A DNA stretch of 64,000 nucleotides from Bog-756 sp963745955 (GTDB lineage Bacteria; Actinomycetota; Acidimicrobiia; Acidimicrobiales; RAAP-2): assembly GCA_963745955.1 (NCBI GenBank), contig CAVUZI010000007.1, positions 806,001-870,000 of the forward strand. Reading direction: 5' to 3'. The notes below the pieces were generated by a model. It did no database searches, was not told the DNA's origin, and was given only the letters and a program-made list of their open reading frames with translations. Every line of letters begins with the position of its first letter. Position 1 is the first letter of the stretch. A program made the position numbers and the translations under genes. Of this stretch, positions 38,910-48,407 are shown piece by piece.

Positions 38910-39542
38910 GTGATCGCACGGCCGGCCGGGTCGATCCGGGCCACCGACGTGACCCTGCACCGGGTGCGGCTCGAAGACCTCGACGAGCTGGTGGACGCGG
39001 TCAACGGGAGCCTCGGAGCCCTCCGACCGTGGATGCCCTGGGCGCAGGTCCCGGCGACCCGCCAGTCGATCGGGGGGTTCCTCGATCAGGCCGACCGCGA
39101 CTGGGAAGGGGGTCGCGAGTTCCAGTTCGCCATCCGGGGCCGGCGGGGCGCCGAGCCCGAGGCCCTCATCGGTTCCTGCGGCCTGCACGACCGGATCGGC
39201 GCCGGTGGGCTGGAGATCGGCTACTGGGTGCGGTCCGGCTGCACCGGCCGCGGCGTGGCCACATCGGCGGCATCAGCGCTCACGGCGTCGGCCCTGGGCC
39301 TCGATGGTGTGTCGCGGGTGGAGATCCACTGCGATGCCGCCAATGTGCGGAGCGCGGCGATCCCCCCCAAGCTGGGATTCAGGCTCGACCGCATCGAGGC
39401 CCGGCCACCGACATCGCCCGGGGAGAGCGACCGCCACATGATCTGGGTGTACCCCTCCTCGCCGTCTCCCGCCTCAGCTGATCTTGAGCAGGTCGACGAC
39501 GAAGACGAGGGTGTCGTTGGCGACGATCCCCGCTCCGGGTGA
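38910..39542 (+). CDS. RimJ/RimL-type GNAT acetyltransferase
   Basis: The 210-residue product has the typical N-terminus (VTLHRVRLEDLDELVDAVNGSLGALRPWMPWA) and the acetyl-CoA part (IGYWVRSGCTGRGVATSAASALTASALG, SRVEIHCDAANVRSAAIPPKLGF). It extends about 23 residues past the usual MIWVY end into the convergent FKBP gene. An indel near 39460 could explain this tail. Confidence 0.85.
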   Translation: MIARPAGSIRATDVTLHRVRLEDLDELVDAVNGSLGALRPWMPWAQVPATRQSIGGFLDQADRDWEGGREFQFAIRGRRGAEPEALIGSCGLHDRIGAGGLEIGYWVRSGCTGRGVATSAASALTASALGLDGVSRVEIHCDAANVRSAAIPPKLGFRLDRIEARPPTSPGESDRHMIWVYPSSPSPASADLEQVDDEDEGVVGDDPRSG

Positions 39543-40043
39543 GCTCGGCCCGTACCCGAGGCTCGGCGGGATGATCAGCTCACGACGGCCTCCGACCTTC
39601 ATGCCCACCACTCCTTGGTCCCAACCGGGGATGACCTGTGCCGGGGTCGCGCCGAGCGTGAATCTGAACGGCTGACTCGTCCACGAGGCCTGGATCACCT
39701 TCTTCGAGGAGTACGTGGCCAGGACGTACTGGACGGTGACGGTGTCGCCCGCCTTGGCCGCGGGTCCGGTGCCGACGATCAGGTCCGAGCTCTCCAACTG
39801 GGTGGGGGGAGCCCCGGACGGCACGGTGACCGAGGGCTCCTCCCCCGGTGTGCCTGCGGCGGACCGGTCCTGGGCCGGAATCGTGGGCAGGGTGCTCGAT
39901 GCGGGCGGAACCGCGGTCCCGACGGTGGTCGGGGAGCTCTGCGCAGCCGTGGTCGTGGGGCTCGACGACGAGGCCGAGCACCCCGCCAGGGCGAGGACGG
40001 AGGCGGTGAGCAAGGCGAGCGGCCAGATGCGCACACGAGACAT
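39474..40043 (-). CDS. FKBP-type peptidyl-prolyl isomerase lipoprotein
   Basis: A 189-residue secreted protein with lipobox LALAGC, a Ser/Thr/Pro linker, and an FKBP domain (GDTVTVQYVLATY, PGWDQGVVGMKVGGRRELIIPPSLGYG, LVFVVDLLKI). It helps proline isomerisation in exported proteins. The ATG at 40043 has GGAAAGGA seven bases upstream; a second ATG six bases earlier is too close to it. Confidence 0.92.
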   Translation of the reverse strand: MSRVRIWPLALLTASVLALAGCSASSSSPTTTAAQSSPTTVGTAVPPASSTLPTIPAQDRSAAGTPGEEPSVTVPSGAPPTQLESSDLIVGTGPAAKAGDTVTVQYVLATYSSKKVIQASWTSQPFRFTLGATPAQVIPGWDQGVVGMKVGGRRELIIPPSLGYGPSSPGAGIVANDTLVFVVDLLKIS

Positions 40044-40198
40044 GGACATTCCTTTCCGAGCTGATCCGGGAAGCAGAGCGCTCGAGGCGTCTCCGCAGGA
40101 GAAACGGTACTGCCTCCCCGTCCGCCGCGGTGACCACCACCCCCGGCGGGCCGGCAACCTCGTCGAGCGATGAATCAGCCTCCTGACATCATCCCCAC

Positions 40199-41470
40199 AT
40201 GATGTTCCAGTCCCTGCGAGATATGGCTGACGGCCTGCGGTCGGCGCTGACCGACCTGGAGCCGGAGCGGCTGAGCGGTCCCGATGCCGCCCGGTTGCTC
40301 GAAGTCTTCTCTGAGATCGAGAAGCTCGCCGCCGGAGGAAGGCTCCTGGCCGCCCGGCGTGTGGAGTCGTCCAACGTCTGGCGGCGCCAGGGGCACCGAT
40401 CGGCCGCCGCCCACGTGGCCGAGGCCACCGGGACGGGCATGGGTCCGGCCATCACGACGCTCCAGGCCGCCCGCCAGCTCGGCTCGCTTCCTGTCACCGA
40501 AGAGGCCATGCGCGAGGGCCGGCTCTCGGAGACCCAGGTCAAAGAGATCGCCGGCGCAGCCATCCTCCAGCCGGAGGCGGAGAGGACGCTGGTCGAAACG
40601 GCAGAGAACCAACCGCTGACGATGCTCAAATTGCGCTGCAGACGGGTGAAGGCGGTGGGACAGGGTGAGCACGGAACCTATGACGCAATCCGCCGGGGTC
40701 GCTATCTGCGCAACTGGACCGACGGTGACGGCGCCGTCCGGCTGGACGCCAAGCTGACGCCCGACGAAGGCGCCCGGTTGGTCGCTGCGGTCAGGGCCGA
40801 GTCGGGCCGGCTGGCCGGCCAGGCCCATCGGGCCGGGGTCGACGAGCCTCTTCGGGCGATCGCCGCCGACGCTCTGGTGCGCCTGGCCTGTGGGGCCGTC
40901 GATGTGGTGCCCGCCGACAGCCAGCGTGGTCGGGGTGGAGCAAGGCCGCCGGGCGACGGGGGGCACGCGTCAGCGGGAAGGGAGGGCGGTCCTTCGGCCA
41001 TGGTCCATGTCCGGGTCGACCACCAGGCCCTGGTCCGCGGCCACCTCGAACCGGGTGAGATCTGCGAGATCCCCGGCATCGGGCCGATACCGGTGGCCGC
41101 GGCCCGGCGCCTGGCCGTGGACTCGATCCTCAGCGTGCTGGTCACCAACGGAACGGACGTGACCACGGTGGCCCACGCAGGGCGAACCATTCCGGCCTCC
41201 CTCAGGAGGGCCCTCATCGAGCGGGATCCGACCTGCGTCGTGCCGGGATGCGATGTCCGCCAGGGACTGGAGATCGACCACGTCGAGCCGTTTGCGCTCG
41301 GCGGCGCGACCACGCTGGCCAACCTGGTCAGGCTGTGCCACTGGCACCACTACCTGAAGACCTATCAGAGACATCGGCTCACCCGAGTTGGCGGAGGTTG
41401 GCGATGGGAACCGCCGGGCGACGCGCGAGGAGACCCCTCCGCATCGTCAGAGGTCGCGGTGCGGAGCTGA
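40199..41470 (+). CDS. DUF222 protein with HNH endonuclease domain
   Basis: The 423-residue protein has a helical DUF222 N-terminal half (13E12-repeat family of actinobacteria) and a C-terminal HNH nuclease (CVVPGCDVRQGLEIDHVEPFALGGATTLANLVRLCHWHHYLKT). Such proteins are common, often multicopy, and of unclear function. It is intact and stands alone. Confidence 0.9.
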   Translation: MMFQSLRDMADGLRSALTDLEPERLSGPDAARLLEVFSEIEKLAAGGRLLAARRVESSNVWRRQGHRSAAAHVAEATGTGMGPAITTLQAARQLGSLPVTEEAMREGRLSETQVKEIAGAAILQPEAERTLVETAENQPLTMLKLRCRRVKAVGQGEHGTYDAIRRGRYLRNWTDGDGAVRLDAKLTPDEGARLVAAVRAESGRLAGQAHRAGVDEPLRAIAADALVRLACGAVDVVPADSQRGRGGARPPGDGGHASAGREGGPSAMVHVRVDHQALVRGHLEPGEICEIPGIGPIPVAAARRLAVDSILSVLVTNGTDVTTVAHAGRTIPASLRRALIERDPTCVVPGCDVRQGLEIDHVEPFALGGATTLANLVRLCHWHHYLKTYQRHRLTRVGGGWRWEPPGDARGDPSASSEVAVRS

Positions 41471-41471
41471 C

Positions 41472-41575
41472 GGCCGGTGGCCGGTGGCCGGTGGCCGGCG
41501 GCCGGCGCGGTCGCCTGATGCTGACGGTCGGTGGCTGCACGGTCGCCGGAGGCTGACAGCCGGTGGCCAGACGGT
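41472..41575. repeat. GGCCGGT-rich low-complexity repeat
   Basis: Short repeats of GGCCGGTGGCC and variants fill the gap between the DUF222 gene and larC. They can fold into several alternative hairpins, and may end both convergent transcripts. Confidence 0.5.
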
Positions 41576-41578
41576 CGC

Positions 41579-43028
41579 TCACGCCGAGTCGCTGCCTCCA
41601 CCATCGGGCGGCCCCGGCAGCGGGAACCGCCCCTGAGGTTGCCGATCCGGTCGGCCGATGGTGCCCGTCGTCGGCTCTCCCGTCGCGGTCATGCCCGGCC
41701 CGCGGCGAGCAGACCGCCACAGGGCCTCGGCCCGCTCGGCCAGCTGGCGCAGAGGCTGCCCGGTGCGTCGTGCCGCCAGTGCGACATCGTCGTGTTCGGC
41801 CTTGACCCGGCCGGCACTCACCTTGATCCTGATCAGTTGCCCGTCGATCCATACCGAATCGAACGAACGCGCCGCCGGCCATCGCTCGACCGGCCGTCTC
41901 GCGAACGCCCAGCGATCCGGTCGACTCGCGGAGCACGGCGCGGAGTGAGGAGGCCATGGTCGGATCGCACAACACATGCACCACGGTGCCGGGACGTCCC
42001 TTCTTCATCACGACCGGGGCGAGCCACGCATCATGGGCACCGGCCTCGAGGAGGACGCCGACGGCGTGGGCCAGCTGCTCTCCCGTGGCGTCGTCGACGT
42101 TGGCCTCGAGGTGCGAGACGGGCTGGCCGGCGTCGGCGTCGGCGTCGATCCCGCCGGCCTCGCCGATCGCGCCGGCCTCGGCACCGGTCGTGGTCGGCAC
42201 CAGGTCGTTGCCGCTCAGCCTCGCCACCTGAACCCCGGTCACCACCTGCGTGCAGTTGGGGAGCTCGTCGAGCTCGCGGGATCCTGCCCCGAAGCCCTGG
42301 CCCGTCACCCTCATGGCCGGCATCGGGCCGTACCCGGAGCTCAGCGCGGCCAGCAGTGCCGCACCGGTCGGGGTGGTCAGCTCCAGGGCGACGTTCCGAC
42401 CCCAGGTGGGGACCCCCTCGAGCAGGGCGACCACCGCGGGGGCCGGATTGGGGAGCATCCCGTGGGCGGTCCTGACCATTCCGAGCCCGGTCGCCACCGG
42501 ACTGGCCCGGATGTCATCGATTCCGAGCACCTCCAACGCGGCCGCCGTTCCGACCACATCGATGATGGTGTCGTGGCCCCCGACCTCGTGGAAGTGGACC
42601 TGGTCCACGGGCCGACGATGCAACCTGGCCTCCACGTCGGCGAGGGCCGAGAACGTGGTGAGCGCCCGACGGGCCACCCGGTCCGGCAGGCGAGCCTCTT
42701 CGACCAGGCCCACGATGTGGGCGTGGGTGCGAACCACCACATTGTCGTTGACGGTGACCACGGCGTGCGATGCTGCGATCCCCCCGCGAAGGACGGGCTC
42801 CACGTCGAGGGCCCAACCACCCAGGGGAAGCCGTTCCAACAGCGACAGGACCTCGACCAGATCGGCGCCGGCGTCCAGCAGGCTCCCGAGCGCCATGTCG
42901 CCGGCGATGCCGGCGAAGCAGTGGAACCAGGCCACACGGCGGGCCGATCCGGGTGTCGGCGTGGATGAGGGCGTGGGCGCGGGTGTGCGTGTGGGTGTGC
43001 GTGTGGGGGCAGGACCGTCGGAGGTCAT
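41579..43028 (-). CDS. larC: Nickel insertion protein LarC, one frameshift
   Basis: LarC inserts nickel into the pincer cofactor in a CTP-dependent reaction. The product shows WFHCFAGIAGDMALGSLLDAGAD near the N-terminus, VHFHEVGGHDTIIDVVG, LPNPAPAVVALLEGVPTW, ELTTPTGAALLAAL and SHLEANVDDATGEQLAHAV. A Thr-Pro-repeat segment of about 25 residues precedes it. Near 41900 one base shift is needed to continue as RRPVERWPAARSFDSVWIDGQLIRIKVSAG and end at 41579. The ATG overlaps the larB stop (ATGA). LarC in Lactobacillus plantarum uses a programmed frameshift, but it lies elsewhere in the gene. Confidence 0.88.
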
Positions 43029-43808
43029 GGCAGGATCCGGGCGACGGCACAGGCGGCTCCGAATCCGTTGTCGATCCCGACCACGGTGATGCCGGCCGCG
43101 CAGGAGGCGTGCATGGCCAGCAGCGCGGTCACCCCTTCGAGGGCGGCACCGTAACCCGTACTGGTGGGTACGGCGACGACCGGCGCCGGCGTGATCCCAC
43201 CGACGATGCTGGCCAGGGCCCCCTCCATCCCGGCCACCACGACCACCGCGTCGGCATCGGCGAGCTCGTCTGCCGCCGCCAGCAGCCGGTGGACCCCGGC
43301 GACGCCGCAATCGGGAAGAAGGGTCGGCCACAGCCCGAGCGCGATGAGCGTGGCCTCGCATTCGCGCGGCCACCGGGAGATCCGACGTCCCCGCAGTGAC
43401 CACCAGGGTGTGGGCCGGGCGACGGGGGGCCGGGCGCCAGACGACGGTGGAGAGCTCACCCCGGACCTGATCACCCCCGGTGGCCGTCCCGGTGACGGTG
43501 CGCGACCCCACCGGGGTGGCGGGCCATGGCCGATTCCACCTGGGCGGCGTCGGCCCGGGTGAGGATCACGGGACCTCCTCCGTCCTGTCCGAGCAGCTCG
43601 CCCACGATGGCCGACGCACTGCTGGCACGCTCTTCCCCTGTCCGTAGACCGCTTCGGGCAGGCCCTGACGCAGGTTGCGATGGTGGTCGACCTTGGCGAA
43701 TCCGAGGTCGGCGAAGGGCAGCCGGCGGAGCCGGTGCACGGCCTCGTCCGGTGAGCACGCGCCCGAGCGCACGTCGGCAAGAAGTCGTTGCAGTCCGAGT
43801 TCGTCCAT
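43025..43808 (-). pseudogene. larB: LarB (carboxylase/hydrolase of the pincer pathway), three frameshifts
   Basis: LarB carboxylates and cleaves nicotinic acid adenine dinucleotide, the first step of nickel-pincer cofactor synthesis. The N-terminus (MDELGLQRLLADVRSGACSPDEAV) is in one frame. Then SASAIVGELLGQDGGGPVILTRADAAQVESAM, then ELSTVVWRPAPRRPAHTLVVTAGTSDLPVA, then VVVVAGMEGALASIVGGITPAPVVAVPTSTGYGAA follow in other frames. Shifts lie near 43635, 43515 and 43368. Either the gene is decayed or several indel errors occur. It starts only 23 bases from the divergent pheA start. Confidence 0.85.
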
Positions 43809-43831
43809 GATGTTCACTATCCTGCCTGGGT

Positions 43832-44818
43832 ATGACCGCGGACGCATCCTCCCGCTCCCAGTCCGGATCACCGCCGCGTATCGGGTTCCTCGGGCCCGAG
43901 GGCACCTTCACCGAGGAGGCGCTGCTCAGCGAGCCCGACTACGCCTCGGCTCAGATCGTCCCCCTGGGATCGTTGGCCGAGGTGCTCGACTCGGTTCGAC
44001 TGGGCCAGGTCGACCTCGGATTCGTCCCCATGGAGAACGCCATCGAAGGCACCGTCCGCGACATCATCGACAGCCTGGTCTTCGACTTCGATCTGCGGAT
44101 CCAACGAGAGGTGATCCTCGATGTCCACCTCCATCTGATGGCCCGCCCCGGGACCACGCTCGCCGATGTCGAGCGGGTGGCATCGATCCCCGTGGCCACC
44201 GCCCAGTGTCGCCGGTTCCTGACCCAGCAGCTGCCGTCGGTCGAATCCGTGGCCACCAACTCGACGGCCGAGGCGGCCCGGCTGCTGGGCGAGGGGGACC
44301 CGGCGCTGTCGTCGCGACCGACTGCCGCCATCGCTCCGAGGTTGGCGGCCAAGCTCTACGGCCTCGAGATCCTGGCGGAGGATGTCGAGGACCATCCCGA
44401 CAATCAGACCCGGTTCGTCTCCTTGGCCAGATCGGGCATCCCGGCGCCGAGCGGCCACGACCGGACCAGCATCGCCTGCTTCCAGAACGCCGACCATCCG
44501 GGCAGCCTCTACGCCATCCTCGGCCAGTTCGCGGCCCGGAACATCAACCTCAGCAAGCTCGAATCGCGCCCGACCAAAAAGGCGCTCGGCGATTACTGCT
44601 TCATCATCGACTTCGAGGGCCACGTGGCCGATGCCGTGGTCAGTGACTGCCTGCGCGACCTCCATGCCGAACTGGCCGGGGTCAAGTTCCTGGGTTCGTA
44701 CCCGGCCGCAGGGCCCGCCGGCCCGGCCATCCGCCGCCAGGCCGACACATCGCAGCGGCAGGCGGGCGAGTGGATCGACGGCCTGCAAGCCGAGGTCCGG
44801 ACCGGCGACCGTCACTGA
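43832..44818 (+). CDS. pheA: Prephenate dehydratase with ACT domain
   Basis: The 328-residue product converts prephenate to phenylpyruvate for phenylalanine. The catalytic part reads IGFLGPEGTFTEEALL, FVPMENAIEGTVRDIIDSL and VATNSTAEAARL. The ACT domain (DHPGSLYAILGQFAARNINLSKLESRPTKKALGDYCFIIDFEGH) is the phenylalanine feedback site. The ATG lies 23 bases from the divergent larB start; a TATCCT -10-like box sits just before it, so the transcript may be nearly leaderless. Confidence 0.95.
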   Translation: MTADASSRSQSGSPPRIGFLGPEGTFTEEALLSEPDYASAQIVPLGSLAEVLDSVRLGQVDLGFVPMENAIEGTVRDIIDSLVFDFDLRIQREVILDVHLHLMARPGTTLADVERVASIPVATAQCRRFLTQQLPSVESVATNSTAEAARLLGEGDPALSSRPTAAIAPRLAAKLYGLEILAEDVEDHPDNQTRFVSLARSGIPAPSGHDRTSIACFQNADHPGSLYAILGQFAARNINLSKLESRPTKKALGDYCFIIDFEGHVADAVVSDCLRDLHAELAGVKFLGSYPAAGPAGPAIRRQADTSQRQAGEWIDGLQAEVRTGDRH

Positions 44819-44863
44819 CCCAGCCGATCGGTGTCCGGCTGCCGACTACCCTGGCAATCGCTC

Positions 44864-44948
44864 GGAGGGATGGCAGAGCGGACAAATGCGCGGCTCTTGA
44901 AAAGCCGTGAGGTGCAAGCCTCCGTGGGTTCGAATCCCACTCCCTCCG
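44864..44948 (+). tRNA. tRNA-Ser(TGA)
   Basis: An 85-base tRNA with acceptor stem GGAGGGA/TCCCTCC, D-arm GGCAGAGCGGACAAATGCGC, anticodon loop CTTGAAA (anticodon TGA), a long variable arm as in tRNA-Ser, and T-arm GTGGGTTCGAATCCCAC. The CCA is not encoded. A T-rich run follows. Confidence 0.97.
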
Positions 44949-44949
44949 C

Positions 44950-45473
44950 TGGTCAAAGGCACTTTTTTCATTTGACCCTCTGCGCCGGATTCACCGCGAG
45001 CCATACCACCGGCTCGCTCCAACAAGCGGTTCACATCACTCCGTGCGTCCGTACGTCGATCCCATCGGGGCACCTGGACCCGTCCTCAAGACTGAGCCGA
45101 CCGGTGTGCCGGACGCAGTTGGCTAGCAGTGAGGCTATTTGGGGCGACGGCCAGGCCGGCGCAGGCCTAGTCCTGCTTTGCTTTGAGGACCTCGCAGAAG
45201 CGCCCGGAAAAGGTTGTCACCGGAGAATGTTTGCCAAGTGGTGGGAGGCGAACGCTGGTCAGCCGGTTGCCGAGCTGTGACTCACGAGGTGCCATCTCAA
45301 AGAAGCCGGCGAAGTCCAGAAGAGAGAGGTCAAACTTGGAGATGTGGCCAGAGTCGCGACCGAGAGCTTCCGCGACTAGGACCTCAGCTTGCCCTCGGGC
45401 GACATACCCGCAGAGGGAGCGCCGAAGTAACCGATCGGTGCGAGGCCTCCGGTGACGGTTCATCAAATGAAAC
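44950..45473. other. Region between tRNA-Ser and YVTN gene, one weak open frame
   Basis: About 520 bases. A minus-strand frame at 45167-45466 (99 residues) contains FDLSLLDFAGFFEMAPRESQLGNRL, which faintly resembles STAS-type anti-anti-sigma proteins. The match is weak and the frame has no clear ribosome site, so it is not called as a gene. Confidence 0.3.
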
Positions 45474-46470
45474 TCATGTGATGGCGACCCCGTCCGGAAA
45501 TTTTCCGACGGTAACCGTCTTCACAACCGTGTTTGTGGAAATGTTTATGACGCTCACGGTGCCGACGTCAAAATTGGTCACGTAGGCATCACTGCCGCTG
45601 GGAGTGATGGCGACCCCCTCTGGGAATTTACCGACCCTCACCGTCTTCACCACCGTGTTCGTGGAGGTCTTGATGACATTCACGGTGCCAGAGGTGCTGT
45701 TGGTCACGTAGGCGTAGTTCCCGTTTGGGGTGATGGCGACGCCGTCCGGCCCTCTGCCGACCCCCACCGTGTTCACCACTGTGTTCGTGGAGGTCTTGAT
45801 GACACTCACGGTGCCAGAGGTGCTGTTGGTCACGTAGGCGTAGTTGCCGTTTGGGGTGATGGCGACCCCGCTTGGCCCGCTGCCGACCGCCACCGTCTTC
45901 ACCACCGTGTTCGTGGAGGTCTTGATGACACTCACGGTGCCGGAGGTGCTGTTGGTCACGTAGGCGTAGTTCCCGTTTGGGGTGATGGCGACCCCGCTTG
46001 GCCCGCTGCCGACCCCCACCGTCTTCACCACCGTGTTGGTGGAGGTCTTGATGACACTCACGGTGCCGGAGGTAGTTGGTCACGTAGGCGTAGCTGCCGT
46101 TTGGGGTGATGGCGACCCCGCTCTGGCCCGCTGGCCGACCCCCACCGTCTTCACCACCGTGTTGGTGGAGGTCTTGATGACGCTCACGGTATTGGAGACG
46201 CTGTTGGCCACATAGGCGTAGCTCCCGTTGGGGGTGATGGCGACCCCGCGCTGGCTCGCCGCCGACCGTCACCGTCTTCACCACCGTGTTGGTGGAGGTC
46301 TTGATGACGCTCACGTTGCCGGAGCCGAAATTGGCCACATAGGCGTCAGGGATTGGGAGGGCAGCAGCTGGTGGCGCTCCCAATGGTGTCAATGCAACGA
46401 CCGTGAGTCCAGCTACACCGAGCGCAGAACCAGCCCTCGTCGCCAAGCGGGACCAAAACACTTGCGCCAT
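45474..46470 (-). CDS. Secreted YVTN-repeat beta-propeller protein, frameshifted
   Basis: A signal peptide (MAQVFWSRLATRAGSALGVAGLTVVAL) is followed by seven copies of a 42-residue repeat (SVIKTSTNTVVKTVxVGxxPxGVAITPNGNYAYVTNSTSGTV). Seven repeats fit one complete seven-bladed propeller. The ATG at 46470 follows AGGGGGT. Frame changes near 46245, 46130 and 46075 break the N-terminal blades; the C-terminal four are in one frame. YVTN proteins are cell-surface or exported; the binding partner is unknown. Confidence 0.8.
45490..46330 (-). repeat. Seven ~126-bp tandem repeats coding YVTN blades
   Basis: The repeat units are very similar in DNA as well as protein, with phrases such as TGACACTCACGGTGCC and GTCTTCACCACCGTGTT recurring about every 126 bases. 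Such similarity points to recent duplication or gene conversion, and also makes assembly and base-calling hard here. Confidence 0.85.
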
Positions 46471-47313
46471 GCCGATACCCCCTGAGTCAATGAGTCCATT
46501 GGAGCGTACTAGGCGGCCCTTGATAACGCACCCGCAGGCGGCAGGGTCATTGTGGCCACGGCGGATACGTATTGTTCGTGGACACTGGGACGAGGACTGA
46601 CGGACGAATTCGTCGGCGACGGATGCCGTTCCCCATACGGGACACTCGGCCGGCTGACCCGCGTCGGCCGACTTCGCAGGGACGCGATAACCGTCGATCG
46701 GTGTGGTCAATGTTCCAAGCGCGATCTGAACGTTGTCCACTCCGATGAGATGATCTGCATCTTGATAGCTTCCGCGGCCAAAAGGACCAACGACTCTGGT
46801 TGCAGGCCCAGCTTTGGTGGATATTGGACTTATTGTGGGCGATCGAAAAATCGGCAATTTGGCTCATAGTTGGGAGAGAGCGGACGGTTTCGATCGGACA
46901 TTCACGAATTAATCCTTATCCCTGGTCAAACCCAATTCTCGCAACAGATTAGGGAGAGTTGACGGAGGGTTCGAATAGTGTCCCAGTAGGTCCGCCGTCG
47001 AAGTACGGAAATACGCACCAGGACGACGACCGTCGGCGGGCTGGCTACAGCACAGAACGGCACGTCCGGTGCGCTTGCGAGACATCAGAGCAAGATCCGC
47101 CTCGGCCGGCATGCGGCATGCGGCATGCGGCATGCGGCATGCGGAGCGCCGAATGGCACGTCGGACGTGCTCGCGAACTGCGGGCGTGCTCGACACAAGG
47201 TCAGCTTGGACCACACCGCGAACCGGAGTGATCGGGGGGGCAAGGAGCTGAAGGTGCGACAGGACGTCAGTCCCGGCACCGACCGAGCACCTTCGACTCA
47301 CTAGGCTCTCTGC
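46471..47313. other. 840-base region with no confident gene
   Basis: Upstream of the YVTN gene. A five-copy 7-bp repeat and two copies of a dispersed CAGAACGGCACGTC-like sequence lie near its right end. Open frames here have no recognisable motifs. Confidence 0.4.
47108..47142. repeat. 7-bp tandem repeat (GGCATGC)5
   Basis: Five perfect copies of GGCATGC in non-coding DNA, each with the palindrome GCATGC. Confidence 0.9.
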
Positions 47314-47493
47314 ATGGAGGAGCCAGAGTTCGACCCCTTTAGCCCGGCCGGAACCGTCGAGCGGTTCGGGGACCTCTCTCGCGGACTCGGTCGTCGTCGG
47401 TGGGGCAAGACGGCGGTGTGGTTCGTTCTCATCCTGTTCTTCGTCGTTCCTGCAGTGTCTTACCTAGTCCTGTTCCTGGTTCATCACCACTAG
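47314..47493 (+). CDS. Small single-pass membrane protein, 59 residues
   Basis: A short protein with an acidic-to-basic N-terminus (MEEPEFDPFSPAGTVERF, then GRRRWGKT) and one strong membrane helix (AVWFVLILFFVVPAVSYLVLFLV). The signal is typical of a real small membrane protein. The function is unknown. Its stop overlaps that of a convergent small frame. Confidence 0.6.
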   Translation: MEEPEFDPFSPAGTVERFGDLSRGLGRRRWGKTAVWFVLILFFVVPAVSYLVLFLVHHH

Positions 47494-47675
47494 GTCTGTT
47501 CGTCGGCCGCCGAAAGAAGGTCACCGACCCGGTAGCGAGCATTGATATTGCTCGCTGATGGTCCGTCGAGCGCGGCAATCGTCTTGACCAAAGCGTCCCA
47601 GGTGGTCTCATCTCCGGTCATGTGGCGCCCGATGCGTTCGCAATAGCGCAGGTGGCCGCGTTCATTTCGGGTCAC
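47490..47675 (-). CDS. Small protein or C-terminal gene remnant
   Basis: A 61-residue frame (TRNERGHLRYCERIGRHMTGDETTWDALVKTIAALDG, then NINARYRVGDLLS). The amino-acid make-up is protein-like, and the frame stays open about 10 codons upstream without a good start. It could be the tail of a lost gene. Confidence 0.35.
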   Translation of the reverse strand: MTRNERGHLRYCERIGRHMTGDETTWDALVKTIAALDGPSASNINARYRVGDLLSAADEQT

Positions 47676-47807
47676 CTGCAGGTAGACGTCGGCCGTTTCG
47701 GGATCCGTCGCTCAGTCTGGCAGTGCGCCTTCACAAGCGCCATGATTCAGAACCACTCAGTCAGGGACTGGTGTAACCCTTGGAAATACCCGGACATAGA
47801 TAGGGTA

Positions 47808-48407
47808 ATGGCACGTAAGCCCAGCGTGGCCAACAGAGATGTGGAACAGGAGTTCTCCGCTCTCTTCAGGCAGCACTACCGACCGGTGCTTGCCTTTCCG
47901 CGCCGTCGAGTCGGAGCGGACGCCTGCCAAGAGATTGCTGCGGAGACGTTTCTCGTGGCTTGGCGGCGCTTCGAGTCGGTTCCCGAGCATGCCCTCCCCT
48001 GGCTTTATCAGGTAGCCACATTCACCATCGCCAATTATCGGCGCAGGGCGGCCAAGGAAAGACGATCCGACGGCGAATCCGTGCTGGGTCGTGCCATCGT
48101 GACTCTCGACCCCGCGGATGAAGCGATCGACAGTGAGCACCTGCGAAGCGCCTTTGCCTGCCTCAGTGATAGAGATCGCGAAATTCTGAGATTGGCTGCA
48201 TGGGAGGGCCTCAACACTACCGATGGAGCGGCAGTACTGGGATGTTCCGTCACCGCCTACAAGGTCCGGCTCCATCGAGCACGGTCGCGTCTGGCTCGGA
48301 AGGTCAGTTCACCACTTCCCGCTCCCGAGCAAAAGGGGGTCAACGATGCCACCGCTCTGTGTCACGAGAGCCCTGCGCATGTCCGACCATCGGAGGAACC
48401 CGCATGA
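47808..48407 (+). CDS. ECF-type RNA polymerase sigma factor
   Basis: The 199-residue product has sigma region 2 (EFSALFRQHYRPVLAFPRRRVGADACQEIAAETFLVAWRRF, then WLYQVATFTIANYRRRA) and region 4 (FACLSDRDREILRLAAWEGLNTTDGAAVLGCSVTAYKVRLHRARSRL). The stop overlaps the next ATG (ATGA), so the following membrane protein is coupled and is its likely controller. Confidence 0.88.
   Translation: MARKPSVANRDVEQEFSALFRQHYRPVLAFPRRRVGADACQEIAAETFLVAWRRFESVPEHALPWLYQVATFTIANYRRRAAKERRSDGESVLGRAIVTLDPADEAIDSEHLRSAFACLSDRDREILRLAAWEGLNTTDGAAVLGCSVTAYKVRLHRARSRLARKVSSPLPAPEQKGVNDATALCHESPAHVRPSEEPA

Noticed and set aside
41890..41910. Programmed frameshifting in larC as in Lactobacillus plantarum.
   Set aside because: The shift is at a different part of the gene, no slippery sequence is seen, and similar shifts occur in many other genes here.
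45167..45466. Possible STAS-domain protein on the minus strand.
   Set aside because: Similarity rests on one short stretch, and no ribosome site or partner gene is present.
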